64,000 nt of DNA, taken from NCBI GenBank assembly GCA_023399155.1, contig JAEWQP010000017.1, positions 68,397 through 132,396 on the forward strand, written 5' to 3'. How positions within the stretch are numbered: the stretch's first letter is position 1; every line of letters starts with the position of its first letter. The stretch is from Verrucomicrobiota bacterium (GTDB lineage Bacteria > Verrucomicrobiota > Verrucomicrobiia > Opitutales > Opitutaceae). Both the position numbers and the translations under genes were made by a program. Below are positions 18,476-26,434 of the stretch, piece by piece. The notes beneath the pieces are model-generated. The model worked only from the letters and a program-made list of their open reading frames with translations. It made no database searches and had not been told where the DNA came from.

Positions 18476-20800
18476 TCAGTTCCCGTCCCAGGTGGCCTCG
18501 CCTTTGGGGCCGATGGAAATCGCTTTTATCCGGCCCTGGTAGCGCACGTCGGCCATGCCACCGTTCTCGGAGCGGAGCGTGACCCGATCGAGCTTTCCAC
18601 CCGACCATGCGATATCGACCTCGAAGCCACCGCGTGCCCGCAAGCCCCGCACCGAACCCGTCGCCCACGCCCTGGGCAGGGCCGGAAGGATCTCGAGCTC
18701 GCCGGCATGCGATTGCAGAAGCATCTCGGCGATCGCGTTGGTCCCGCCGAAGTTGCCGTCGATCTGAAACGGGGGATGGGCGTCAAAAAGGTTTGGATAC
18801 GTGCGCGAGGGCTCGAGCAGCGCGGCCAGAATGCGGTAGGTTCGCTCCGCATCCTGGAGGCGGGCCCACAGGTTGAGTCGCCAGGCGATCGCCCAGCCGG
18901 TGGAAAAATCGCCGCGCGCCTCGAGCGACTTGCGAACGGCCGCGGTGAGGGCGGGTGAGCCCCGCAGGGTGATCTGGTTGCTCGGGAAGAATCCGTAGAG
19001 ATGCGAGACGTGGCGATGGTCCTGTTCGGGAGCCAGCGCGTCCCAATCCTCGAGCCATTCCTGCAGCTGTCCCTGGGCGCCCACCTGATTGGGCGGAAGG
19101 CGGTCGCTTGCCGCGCGCAATTGCTCCCGCAAATCCGGATCGACTTCCAGGATGCCGGCCGCCGCGCTCGTGTTTGCAAAGAGATCGCGGATGATCTGCG
19201 CGTCCATGGTGGGACCAGCGCAGACGGCGGATCCAAACGGATGGGCATTCTCCGGCGAAGTCGATGGATTGGTCACCAGGTAGCCGTGTCTCGGGTCCAG
19301 CACGAGCGTATCGAGGAAGAACTCGGAGGCGCCTTTGAGCACCGGGTAGATGCGTGCGAGAAACGCCGGATCAGGCGCGTAGTCGTAATGCTCCCACAGA
19401 TGCAGGCAAAGCCACGCGCCTCCGGTCGGCCACATGCCCCAGCGAGGGCCGTCGATCGGCGCCGTCGCACGCCAGAGGTCGGTATTGTGATGAGCCACCC
19501 AGCCGCGCGCGCCATACATCGTGCGCGCCGTGCGGGCGCCGGTTCGGGCCAGCTCCTCGACCATGGCCACGAGCGGCTCCACGCATTCCGCGAGGTTGGT
19601 CGGCTCGGCCGGCCAGTAGTTCATCTCCGTGTTGATGTTGATGGTGTATTTGCTCTGCCAGGGCGGCGACAGGCTGTCGTTCCAGATGCCCTGGAGATTT
19701 GCTGGCTGTGTCCCGGGGCGGGAACTGGAGATCAGAAGGTAGCGGCCGTACTGAAAGTAGAGCGCCGCAAGCGCGGGGTCGTGGACTCCCGCGAACTCGC
19801 GCACGCGCACATCCGTGGGCTTGTTGGCGGCCGGGCTGCTCCCGAGATCGAGGGCGACACGCCGGAAAAGCCTCTGGTGTTCCGCAACATGCCGCGCCCG
19901 CAGCTCCTCATACGCTGTCGATGCCACCGCGCGGAGGGTTGCGGCCGTGAGATCTGCGGGATCACCACTCACGTCGTCAAACCGCCTGAAGCTGGTGGCG
20001 GCTGCGACGACGAGGGTCGCGGCATCCGCGCCGTGCACCGTGACGCTCGAACCGAGGGCGAAATGCCCCCCGCCCTCGCGCAACACACGCACCCGCGTCT
20101 CGAACCGCAAGGCTCCAGGCACGCCGCTGTAGCTGGTGTTGACGCCGCTCATCACAAGCGTGTCGCTGTCCGTCGTGCTGATCGACGCCTGCTGCGGTGT
20201 GCCCAACCTCGCGGTGAATCCGATCTGGCCGGGCTTGTCCGCGCTCAAGCGGACCAGGATCACCTGGTCGACCGGGCTCGAAAAGACCTCCCGCATGAAA
20301 CGTGTCCCGCCGCGTGTGTATGAGACGCGCACGATCGCCTCGTCCAGGTCGAGTTCGCGGCGATAGTCGTCCACCCCGTCGACATCGCCGAAATCCAGCA
20401 GCAGGTCGCCGATCGTTTGATACGCCATCTGCTGCAGCGGCCTGGCCATCACGTGCTCGCTCAGGAGCCGGTCGGCAGCTGCGAAGTCGCCCGCGAAAAT
20501 CAAACGTCTCACCTCCGGCAGCGCTCCCTTCGCGCCTGGATTCACCGGATCGTAGGGGCCGCCTGCCCACAGGGTATCCTCGTTCAGCTGCAATCGCTCG
20601 CGTGCGACTCCGCCGAACACCATGGCCCCCAGCCGGCCGTTGCCAACCGGCAGCGCCTCCACCCATTGCTCGGCGGGTCGCCGATACCACAGGTTAAGCA
20701 AGTGATCCGGCGGCGGGGCTTCGCCGCGGTAATCGATCGCCGAAAGGGCGCCCCACGAGAGGACGATCGCAAGCGCAACGAGGAGGGACGGTTGTTTCAT
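18476..20800 (-). CDS. GH95 family alpha-L-fucosidase or alpha-L-galactosidase
   Basis: Exported inverting glycosidase of 774 residues that releases terminal alpha-1,2-L-fucose, or in some members alpha-L-galactose. The start at 20800 gives a signal peptide (MKQPSLLVALAIVLSWGALS) directly followed by LWYRRPAEQWVEALPVGNGRLGAMVFGG, the standard N-terminal beta-domain opening. The (alpha/alpha)6 barrel shows INTEMNYWPAEPTNLAE with the two conserved Asn residues and EWLEDWD followed by HRHVSHLYGFFPS, where the catalytic Glu lies. The upstream in-frame stretch is just translation of tandem palindromes. 205 bases separate it from GH3, with the palindromes in between, so separate control is possible. 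The presence of an L-fucose pathway about 30 kb away supports fucose release. Confidence 0.92.
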   Translation of the reverse strand: MKQPSLLVALAIVLSWGALSAIDYRGEAPPPDHLLNLWYRRPAEQWVEALPVGNGRLGAMVFGGVARERLQLNEDTLWAGGPYDPVNPGAKGALPEVRRLIFAGDFAAADRLLSEHVMARPLQQMAYQTIGDLLLDFGDVDGVDDYRRELDLDEAIVRVSYTRGGTRFMREVFSSPVDQVILVRLSADKPGQIGFTARLGTPQQASISTTDSDTLVMSGVNTSYSGVPGALRFETRVRVLREGGGHFALGSSVTVHGADAATLVVAAATSFRRFDDVSGDPADLTAATLRAVASTAYEELRARHVAEHQRLFRRVALDLGSSPAANKPTDVRVREFAGVHDPALAALYFQYGRYLLISSSRPGTQPANLQGIWNDSLSPPWQSKYTININTEMNYWPAEPTNLAECVEPLVAMVEELARTGARTARTMYGARGWVAHHNTDLWRATAPIDGPRWGMWPTGGAWLCLHLWEHYDYAPDPAFLARIYPVLKGASEFFLDTLVLDPRHGYLVTNPSTSPENAHPFGSAVCAGPTMDAQIIRDLFANTSAAAGILEVDPDLREQLRAASDRLPPNQVGAQGQLQEWLEDWDALAPEQDHRHVSHLYGFFPSNQITLRGSPALTAAVRKSLEARGDFSTGWAIAWRLNLWARLQDAERTYRILAALLEPSRTYPNLFDAHPPFQIDGNFGGTNAIAEMLLQSHAGELEILPALPRAWATGSVRGLRARGGFEVDIAWSGGKLDRVTLRSENGGMADVRYQGRIKAISIGPKGEATWDGN

Positions 20801-20860
20801 GGTTCCAGGGGGATGAGCCTCGAAGGTTTGTTTCCGACGTCGCATGTCGGCGCCGCCGTC

Positions 20861-20898
20861 GAGGTCGATGGCGCCATCGAGGTCGATGGCGCCATCGA
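20861..20898 (-). promoter_or_regulatory. Two tandem 16-bp palindromes upstream of GH95
   Basis: TCGATGGCGCCATCGA occurs at 20865-20880 and again at 20883-20898, each a perfect palindrome. They belong to an 18-bp unit (GAGGTCGATGGCGCCATC) repeated head to tail at 20861-20878 and 20879-20896. They sit 61-98 bases upstream of the GH95 start codon, a place suited to an operator for a dimeric repressor or activator. The regulator is unknown. Confidence 0.6.
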
Positions 20899-21005
20899 CG
20901 CGGCTCAAGTTCCGCGACGGCTCCGCCCAGCGCCCGCCGGCTCGGCCCGCCGTCATCAGCGGCAGGCCGGGAAAGCGATGAACTGGCGGAGGTCTTCACG
21001 TGGCA

Positions 21006-23600
21006 CTACAGCGTCACGACTGCCGACTGGCGGATGTCGGCGGAGGACGAGCCGACGCCGATCGTCCACTCGCCAGCCGGGACGGCGTAGCCATCGCGCG
21101 TCTCGTCCCAGCGCCGCAGGGCACTGGCCGGAATGATGATGCGCACCGTCTTCGCCTCACCGGCTTTGAGGGCCACGCGGTCGAAACCACAGAGCGCCCG
21201 GATTTCCTGCGGGCGAGCCGCGGCGGGAGGCGTCGCGTAGATTTGCACGACCTCGTCGCCGTCCCGCTTTCCGGTGTTGGTCACCTCGACGGTCACCGCG
21301 ACGGTTCCATCGGCTGCGGGGGCGGCGCGCAGGTTGGCATAGCGGAACGTCGTATAGCTGAGACCGTGGCCGAAGGCATAGAGTGGTTTGCCTCCAAAGT
21401 ACCGATACGTGCGACCCTCCATGTCATAGTTCTTGAAATCGGGCAGGTCGCCTGTGGCGCGATAGAATGTCACGGGAAGCCGGCCAGCGGGATTGATGCT
21501 GCCCAGCAGGACGTCGGCGACGGCCGTGCCGCCTGCCTGCCCGGGATACCACGCCTGCAGGATCGCGGACGCGTGCTCCTCGGCCCACGGAAACGCGATG
21601 GCACTGCCCGAAAGGTTCACCAACACCAGCGGCTTGCCCGTGGCGTGCAGCCTGCGCAGCAGCTCCTGCTGGAGATCGGGAAGCTCGATGCCGACGCGGT
21701 CGCCGCCCTCGAAGCCGGCGTAGTCCACCTGCATCTCCTCGCCTTCCAACTGGGCCGAGATGCCACCCACGAAGATCACCACGTCGGCGGCGTTGGCGGT
21801 CTTGACCGCCTCCTCCATGCCCGAATCGGCGGCAGGCGTGTTCCATTCGACGGCCACCTTGGCCGGCCCGTCGCCCTGGCGGTACTCGAGTCGCAACGGA
21901 AGGGAGGCATTGTCGGCAAGACGGCGTTTCACACCGACTCTCCGCACCTCGGCCTCCTGGCCGGCGGGCGGGACCCAGGAGTCGATGACTGCTTCGCCAT
22001 CGACGATGAGGCGAAAGCCTCCCCGACCCTCCACGACCAGCTCGTACTCGCCCGCCAGCGTGGTCTGAAGGTCGCCGTTCCAGCGCGCGGAGATTCCCTG
22101 CTCGGGCACGCCGTCCGGCCGGCGCCCGAAGAACCGCTTCGGGTCGCCGAAGTCGAAACTGAGGGGTCGCTCTGTCCGTTTCGCCACCGGTTCACCGGAG
22201 AAGTCGGGATTGTCGAAGTACTCGCCATGGAACCAGCCGCCCGCCAGCAGTCGCACCTTGTCGGGTCGCGCAGCGTAATCGCAGCCGTGCGCATAGTCGA
22301 CCGTCACACCCGCCGGCTCGAGGGCGGCCCTGAGCCCGGCGAGGATGGTCACGGGAGCGGAAGGCGAGCCGTTGTAGTTTCCCAGAAGTACAGGCACGGA
22401 GGTGGCGCTCGGGCCGATGACCGCGACGCGTTTCGCCGTTCCCAGATTCAGCGGGAGGATACCGTCGTTCTTCAGGAGCACCATCGACTCGCGCGCCGCC
22501 TGCAGCGCCAGGCGGCCATGCGCCGGGGCGTCGTTCATCGAGGCGGGGATCTGGTTGAACGGTACGCGCTCCTCCGGGTCAAAGATCCCAAGACGGAACA
22601 GCGTGCGCAGCAACTCGCCGAGCTGCCGGTCCAGCACCTCCTGTGACACGAAGCCGAGCCGCACCGCTTCGGCCGCAGCGACGCCTTCATCCCCACAGCA
22701 AAGATTCATGCCCGCCACAAGGGTCATGGCTTTCGCCTCGGCCGCGTCCTTGGCGCGACCATACGTGCGAATAAGATCGGACAACGATCCGCAGTCCGAT
22801 GTCACGTGACCGTCGAACTTCCACTGATCCAGCATCCCATAAAGCAGAGGGCTGACTGAGCACGGCGTCCCATAGAGCGCGTTATAGGCCATCATCACGA
22901 TCTCCACATTCGCCTCACGTACCAGCGCCTCGAAGGCGGGTACGTAGGTGTTGTACAGGTCGGCTTTGGACGGCGACACGTCGAAGTTGTGGCGCAATGG
23001 CTCAGGACCGCTGTGCACGGCGAAGTGCTTGGCACATGCGGCGGCGAGGAGGTAATCGGGATGGTCGCCCTGGAGACCGCGCACAAAGGCGATGCCGAGG
23101 CGGGAGGTCAGAAACGGGTCCTCACCGTAGGTCTCCTGGCCGCGGCCCCAGCGGGGATCGCGGAAGATATTGATGTTGGGCGACCAGAAGGTGAGGCCGC
23201 GGAAAATCGCGCCCTCCTCGGGTGTGCCCTTGTATCCATTGAACTTGGCGCGGCCCTCGATGCCGATCACCCCCGCGATCTCCTCCTGCAGTCTGGTATT
23301 CCACATCGCCGCCAATCCTATCGCCTGGGGGAATACCGTCGCGTGCCCGGCGTTCGCCACGCCGTGCAACGCCTCGCTCCACCAATCATACTTGGGAATG
23401 CCGAGGCGCGGCACGCCGGGCGTGCTGTTGCTCAGCATGCTCGCCTTTTCCTCCAGGGTCATGCGCCCGACGAGATCTTGGATGCGCGCTTCGATCGGTT
23501 GGGCGGGGTCGAGATAGGCGGGCGCGGGCTCCGCGGCGGAAAGGCCGGCGGAAACCACGAGGGTCAGCAGACCGGACAAAAGGGTGTGCGTCGTTTTCAT
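21006..23600 (-). CDS. GH3 beta-glycosidase with PA14 insert (beta-xylosidase/beta-glucosidase type)
   Basis: Exported retaining glycosidase of 864 residues. The ATG at 23600 begins a clear signal peptide (MKTTHTLLSGLLTLVVSAGLSAAEP); the upstream frame only overlaps the preceding esterase gene. The N-terminal TIM barrel carries DWWSEALHGVANAG, SPNINIFRDPRWGRGQETYGEDP, AKHFAVHSGPE and the nucleophile Asp269 in HVTSDCGS. The C-terminal alpha/beta sandwich is interrupted at about 430-580 by a PA14 domain (WFHGEYFDNPDFSG ... ARWNGDLQ), and a fibronectin-like domain closes the protein. The SDCGS motif and FPQAIGLAAMWN region resemble the beta-xylosidase/arabinosidase branch of GH3. The PA14 insert may bind sugar near the active site. 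The gene follows the carboxylesterase by 26 bases, in the same operon. Substrate linkage is not determined. Confidence 0.92.
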   Translation of the reverse strand: MKTTHTLLSGLLTLVVSAGLSAAEPAPAYLDPAQPIEARIQDLVGRMTLEEKASMLSNSTPGVPRLGIPKYDWWSEALHGVANAGHATVFPQAIGLAAMWNTRLQEEIAGVIGIEGRAKFNGYKGTPEEGAIFRGLTFWSPNINIFRDPRWGRGQETYGEDPFLTSRLGIAFVRGLQGDHPDYLLAAACAKHFAVHSGPEPLRHNFDVSPSKADLYNTYVPAFEALVREANVEIVMMAYNALYGTPCSVSPLLYGMLDQWKFDGHVTSDCGSLSDLIRTYGRAKDAAEAKAMTLVAGMNLCCGDEGVAAAEAVRLGFVSQEVLDRQLGELLRTLFRLGIFDPEERVPFNQIPASMNDAPAHGRLALQAARESMVLLKNDGILPLNLGTAKRVAVIGPSATSVPVLLGNYNGSPSAPVTILAGLRAALEPAGVTVDYAHGCDYAARPDKVRLLAGGWFHGEYFDNPDFSGEPVAKRTERPLSFDFGDPKRFFGRRPDGVPEQGISARWNGDLQTTLAGEYELVVEGRGGFRLIVDGEAVIDSWVPPAGQEAEVRRVGVKRRLADNASLPLRLEYRQGDGPAKVAVEWNTPAADSGMEEAVKTANAADVVIFVGGISAQLEGEEMQVDYAGFEGGDRVGIELPDLQQELLRRLHATGKPLVLVNLSGSAIAFPWAEEHASAILQAWYPGQAGGTAVADVLLGSINPAGRLPVTFYRATGDLPDFKNYDMEGRTYRYFGGKPLYAFGHGLSYTTFRYANLRAAPAADGTVAVTVEVTNTGKRDGDEVVQIYATPPAAARPQEIRALCGFDRVALKAGEAKTVRIIIPASALRRWDETRDGYAVPAGEWTIGVGSSSADIRQSAVVTL

Positions 23601-23626
23601 GTGAGAAAGGAATCGGGACTCTGCCA

Positions 23627-25186
23627 TCACTTGGCCCACGTGGCGCCCTCGGGCGTGCGGCGCCATGCGAAGTATTCATCCAGCACCTTCAGCGAGGACT
23701 CGCTGGGTACCGGCCCGGGGAACGCGGTGTTCTTGAAATACATGGCTTGCGGCTTCCCGCTCGAGAACTCCGGCCACGCCGGCACCCCGGGGCCGTTGGG
23801 ATCTCCGTGTTTCGCGAAGTTCGTCCAGTACGTCGCCACGGTTTCGGAGATGGCCCAGTCGCCTGCGGCGAGGCGCGCGTCGCCGCGATCGAGCGTCTGG
23901 AACACATAGGGGACGTCGACCCCGTGCGGCATGCCGTGGTCGGCCTCAGGCGTGCCTGCGGGACGCTCGGCATGCTGGTCGAAGTAGTAGAGAAAAACCT
24001 TCGACTCCCCGCTGCGCGCCTGCAGTCGCGCCCAGCTCCACGTCTGCCAGCCGAAGGCGGCGTCGCGCATGAGATCGCGTGCGGTCCTGGGCACGCCGTC
24101 CGCGCCCGCTGGGTAGGCGCCAAGCAGCCGCTCGGCAAAGGGTCCGTAGCGCTCCTTCACGTTTGCGACATACTCCGCGGGCGTCTTCTCGCGGGAAAAG
24201 CTCAGACCCTCGTCCGAATTGTAGCCGACCAGGATATCCACATCGTTGTATTTGCCCGACTCATACAGCTTGAACTGATCGTCGGGGATGACCCAGCCGT
24301 CCACGATTGGCCACGCGGTTCCCGAGCCCCACCCGCCCGGAAGCTTCTCCGGGGCCATGCGACGGAGGTCGTCCAGCGAGCCTGCGCCCGCCTTCGTCGT
24401 GTACTCCACGCCGGAAGCCTCGGCCCAATCGAGGGTGCGCATGTTCTCGCCCGGATAGGTCGTGGGGCGCACCGGCCCGAACGAGCCTCCACTTTGCGAG
24501 ATCGCGCCGCGGAACAGCCCCGCAGCCAGCGGCGAGGCGCAGAGCATGCTCACCGAGATGCCGCCGGCGGATTCGCCGAAGATGGTGACCCGGGCGGGAT
24601 CGCCGCCGAACGCTGCGATGTTGTCCTGCACCCACTTCAGGCCGGCGATCTGGTCGAGCAGGCCGTAATTGCCGGAGACCTTGTCGGGCGACTCGGCGCT
24701 CAGGTCGGGATGAGCGAGGAAGCCGAGCGTGCCGACGCGGTAGTTGATCGTGACGAGGATCACACCCTTCCGGGCCAGGTGCTCGCCGTTGTGCGTCGGC
24801 GTGCTGGTCGAGCCGAACGAGAATCCGCCGCCGTAGATCCAGACAAGAACCGGCAGGCGATCCCCGGGCGATTTCGCGGGCGTCCAGACGTTCAGGTAGA
24901 GGCAATCTTCGCTGACGTTTCCCTTGCCGTCACCCTGGTAAGGATCGGGCGCGAACTCGGCCGCGGAGCGCACCCCCTCCCACGGCTTCGGCGGCACCGG
25001 CGCGCGCCAGCGCAACTCGCCCACGGGCGGCGTCGCGAACGGAATCCCGCGGTAGACCGTGAGGTCCTTCTCAGCCACGCCCTGGACCAGGCCATGGCGC
25101 GTCCTCACGGGAGCGGGAGCCTCGGCCGCCGGGGCGGCGGAGGCGGCAAGCAGGGCAAGGAGTGATACAATCGCTGCTGTTCTCAT
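23627..25186 (-). CDS. Type-B carboxylesterase (alpha/beta hydrolase)
   Basis: Exported serine esterase of 519 residues, full length for the family. Signal peptide MRTAAIVSLLALLAASAAPAAEA; then VYRGIPFATPPVGELRWRAP, the standard opening; SEDCLYLNVWTP; oxyanion WIYGGGF (117-123); the nucleophile Ser206 in FGESAGG; and a His in the HGMPHGVDVPYVF region. The start at 25186 overlaps the stop of the preceding esterase as ATGA, so translation is coupled. In this setting it may remove acetyl or aromatic esters from arabinan or xylan side chains. The family is broad, so the substrate is inferred. Confidence 0.9.
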   Translation of the reverse strand: MRTAAIVSLLALLAASAAPAAEAPAPVRTRHGLVQGVAEKDLTVYRGIPFATPPVGELRWRAPVPPKPWEGVRSAAEFAPDPYQGDGKGNVSEDCLYLNVWTPAKSPGDRLPVLVWIYGGGFSFGSTSTPTHNGEHLARKGVILVTINYRVGTLGFLAHPDLSAESPDKVSGNYGLLDQIAGLKWVQDNIAAFGGDPARVTIFGESAGGISVSMLCASPLAAGLFRGAISQSGGSFGPVRPTTYPGENMRTLDWAEASGVEYTTKAGAGSLDDLRRMAPEKLPGGWGSGTAWPIVDGWVIPDDQFKLYESGKYNDVDILVGYNSDEGLSFSREKTPAEYVANVKERYGPFAERLLGAYPAGADGVPRTARDLMRDAAFGWQTWSWARLQARSGESKVFLYYFDQHAERPAGTPEADHGMPHGVDVPYVFQTLDRGDARLAAGDWAISETVATYWTNFAKHGDPNGPGVPAWPEFSSGKPQAMYFKNTAFPGPVPSESSLKVLDEYFAWRRTPEGATWAK

Positions 25187-26418
25187 GGACGGACTTGCTG
25201 GCGCGGCTGGCGCCAAAGATTGGGAAGGAAGCGTTCGTGCAGGAGGTGGCGCCACGTGGACCAGTCGTGTCCCATGTCACCACCGACATAATACTCGTGC
25301 TTGATGCCGTGCGCATTGAGCGCGTCGACCAGCGCGCGGACGCGCAGGCCGAAGCGGCCCTCGGCTTCGCGCGTGCCCTGGCCGACAAAGAGGTAGTCGA
25401 CCTTCGCATTGACCTCGGGGTCGTTGAGGAAGGCGCCGACCGACTTCTCCGGCTCGGTGTCGCCGGCGCTGAGCACGCCGAACGAGCCGAAGAGATCGAG
25501 CGCATGGAACCCGACAAACATCGTGTGCCGGCCTCCCATCGAGAGCCCGGACAACGCGCGGCCCTCCGGCCCCCGACGCGTCGAATAGGCCGCGTCCACC
25601 AGCGGCACGACGTGCTCGCGCAGCTCGCGCGCGAAGAGGTCGAACGTCAGCTCGACATGCCGCGGATGATTGCGGTGGAGGACCTGGTTGTTCGGGATCG
25701 CGATGATCATCGGCACGACCCGGCCCTCGGCCAGGAGGTTGTCCATGATGAAGTTCACGCGCCCGTCGTGGATCCAGTTGTGCGGAAGCTCGCCGCTGCC
25801 GCCCACGAGGTAGAGCACGGGGTAGGACTTCGCCGGGGTGTACCCGGGAGGCGTATACACGTAGAGATCGCGCTGGCCGCCCGTCACCGCGGAGTGATAG
25901 ACGTGGCGCGTGGTGGCGCCGTGCGGCACGTCGCGCGCATCGTACCAGGCCGGCCCGTCGCCATGGACCACGAGCTGGCTGTAGGGCGGCATGCCCGTGA
26001 ACGCCGCGATCGTGTTCGACGGGTCGACAGTCTGCACCCCGTCGATCTGGACGTGGTAGGCGTAGATGTCGGGGCGAACCGGACCGAGCTTGAGCGTCCA
26101 GATGCCATCCTCGCCTTTGACGAACGGGAGGGTGTCGCCCCATTCGCGTCCGAGGAAGGTGAGGATCGCACCGTTGAGCGCGACGGTCTCCGCCTGCGGT
26201 GCGCGGACGCGGAAGGTCACGGTGTGGTCGTCGTGCACCTCGGGCGAATTGAGGGGAGCGCTGAACGGCACGAGGTTCTCGGCGTTGCGGTGAGGCGCCC
26301 AGTCGAGATTCACGTTGGCCTGCTGCGCGTGGGCCGAGCCGGCGGCGAGGCCGGCGAACAGCGCGAGGGCGACGCCGCAGGCGCGGCCCGGACGATGCGG
26401 TGAAGATGATGCGGTCAT
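25183..26418 (-). CDS. CE1-like esterase with N-terminal CBM48/E-set domain
   Basis: Exported esterase of 411 residues. The signal peptide (ACGVALALFAGLAAGSAHAQ) is followed by an immunoglobulin-like E-set domain of about 100 residues (VTFRVRAPQAETVALNG) as seen in starch- and xylan-active enzymes, then an esterase-D-type alpha/beta hydrolase with YTPPGY (188-193), nucleophile Ser293 in GLSMGG, and the catalytic His near GGDMGHDWSTW. Bacterial proteins of this build are feruloyl or acetyl-xylan esterases. The ATG at 26418 lies 16 bases after GH51 and its stop overlaps the next start. It is related in layout to the esterase at 28644-29774; the two probably differ in ester preference. Confidence 0.88.
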   Translation of the reverse strand: MTASSSPHRPGRACGVALALFAGLAAGSAHAQQANVNLDWAPHRNAENLVPFSAPLNSPEVHDDHTVTFRVRAPQAETVALNGAILTFLGREWGDTLPFVKGEDGIWTLKLGPVRPDIYAYHVQIDGVQTVDPSNTIAAFTGMPPYSQLVVHGDGPAWYDARDVPHGATTRHVYHSAVTGGQRDLYVYTPPGYTPAKSYPVLYLVGGSGELPHNWIHDGRVNFIMDNLLAEGRVVPMIIAIPNNQVLHRNHPRHVELTFDLFARELREHVVPLVDAAYSTRRGPEGRALSGLSMGGRHTMFVGFHALDLFGSFGVLSAGDTEPEKSVGAFLNDPEVNAKVDYLFVGQGTREAEGRFGLRVRALVDALNAHGIKHEYYVGGDMGHDWSTWRHLLHERFLPNLWRQPRQQVRP

Positions 26419-26434
26419 GAAGAGGTTCCCGGGT

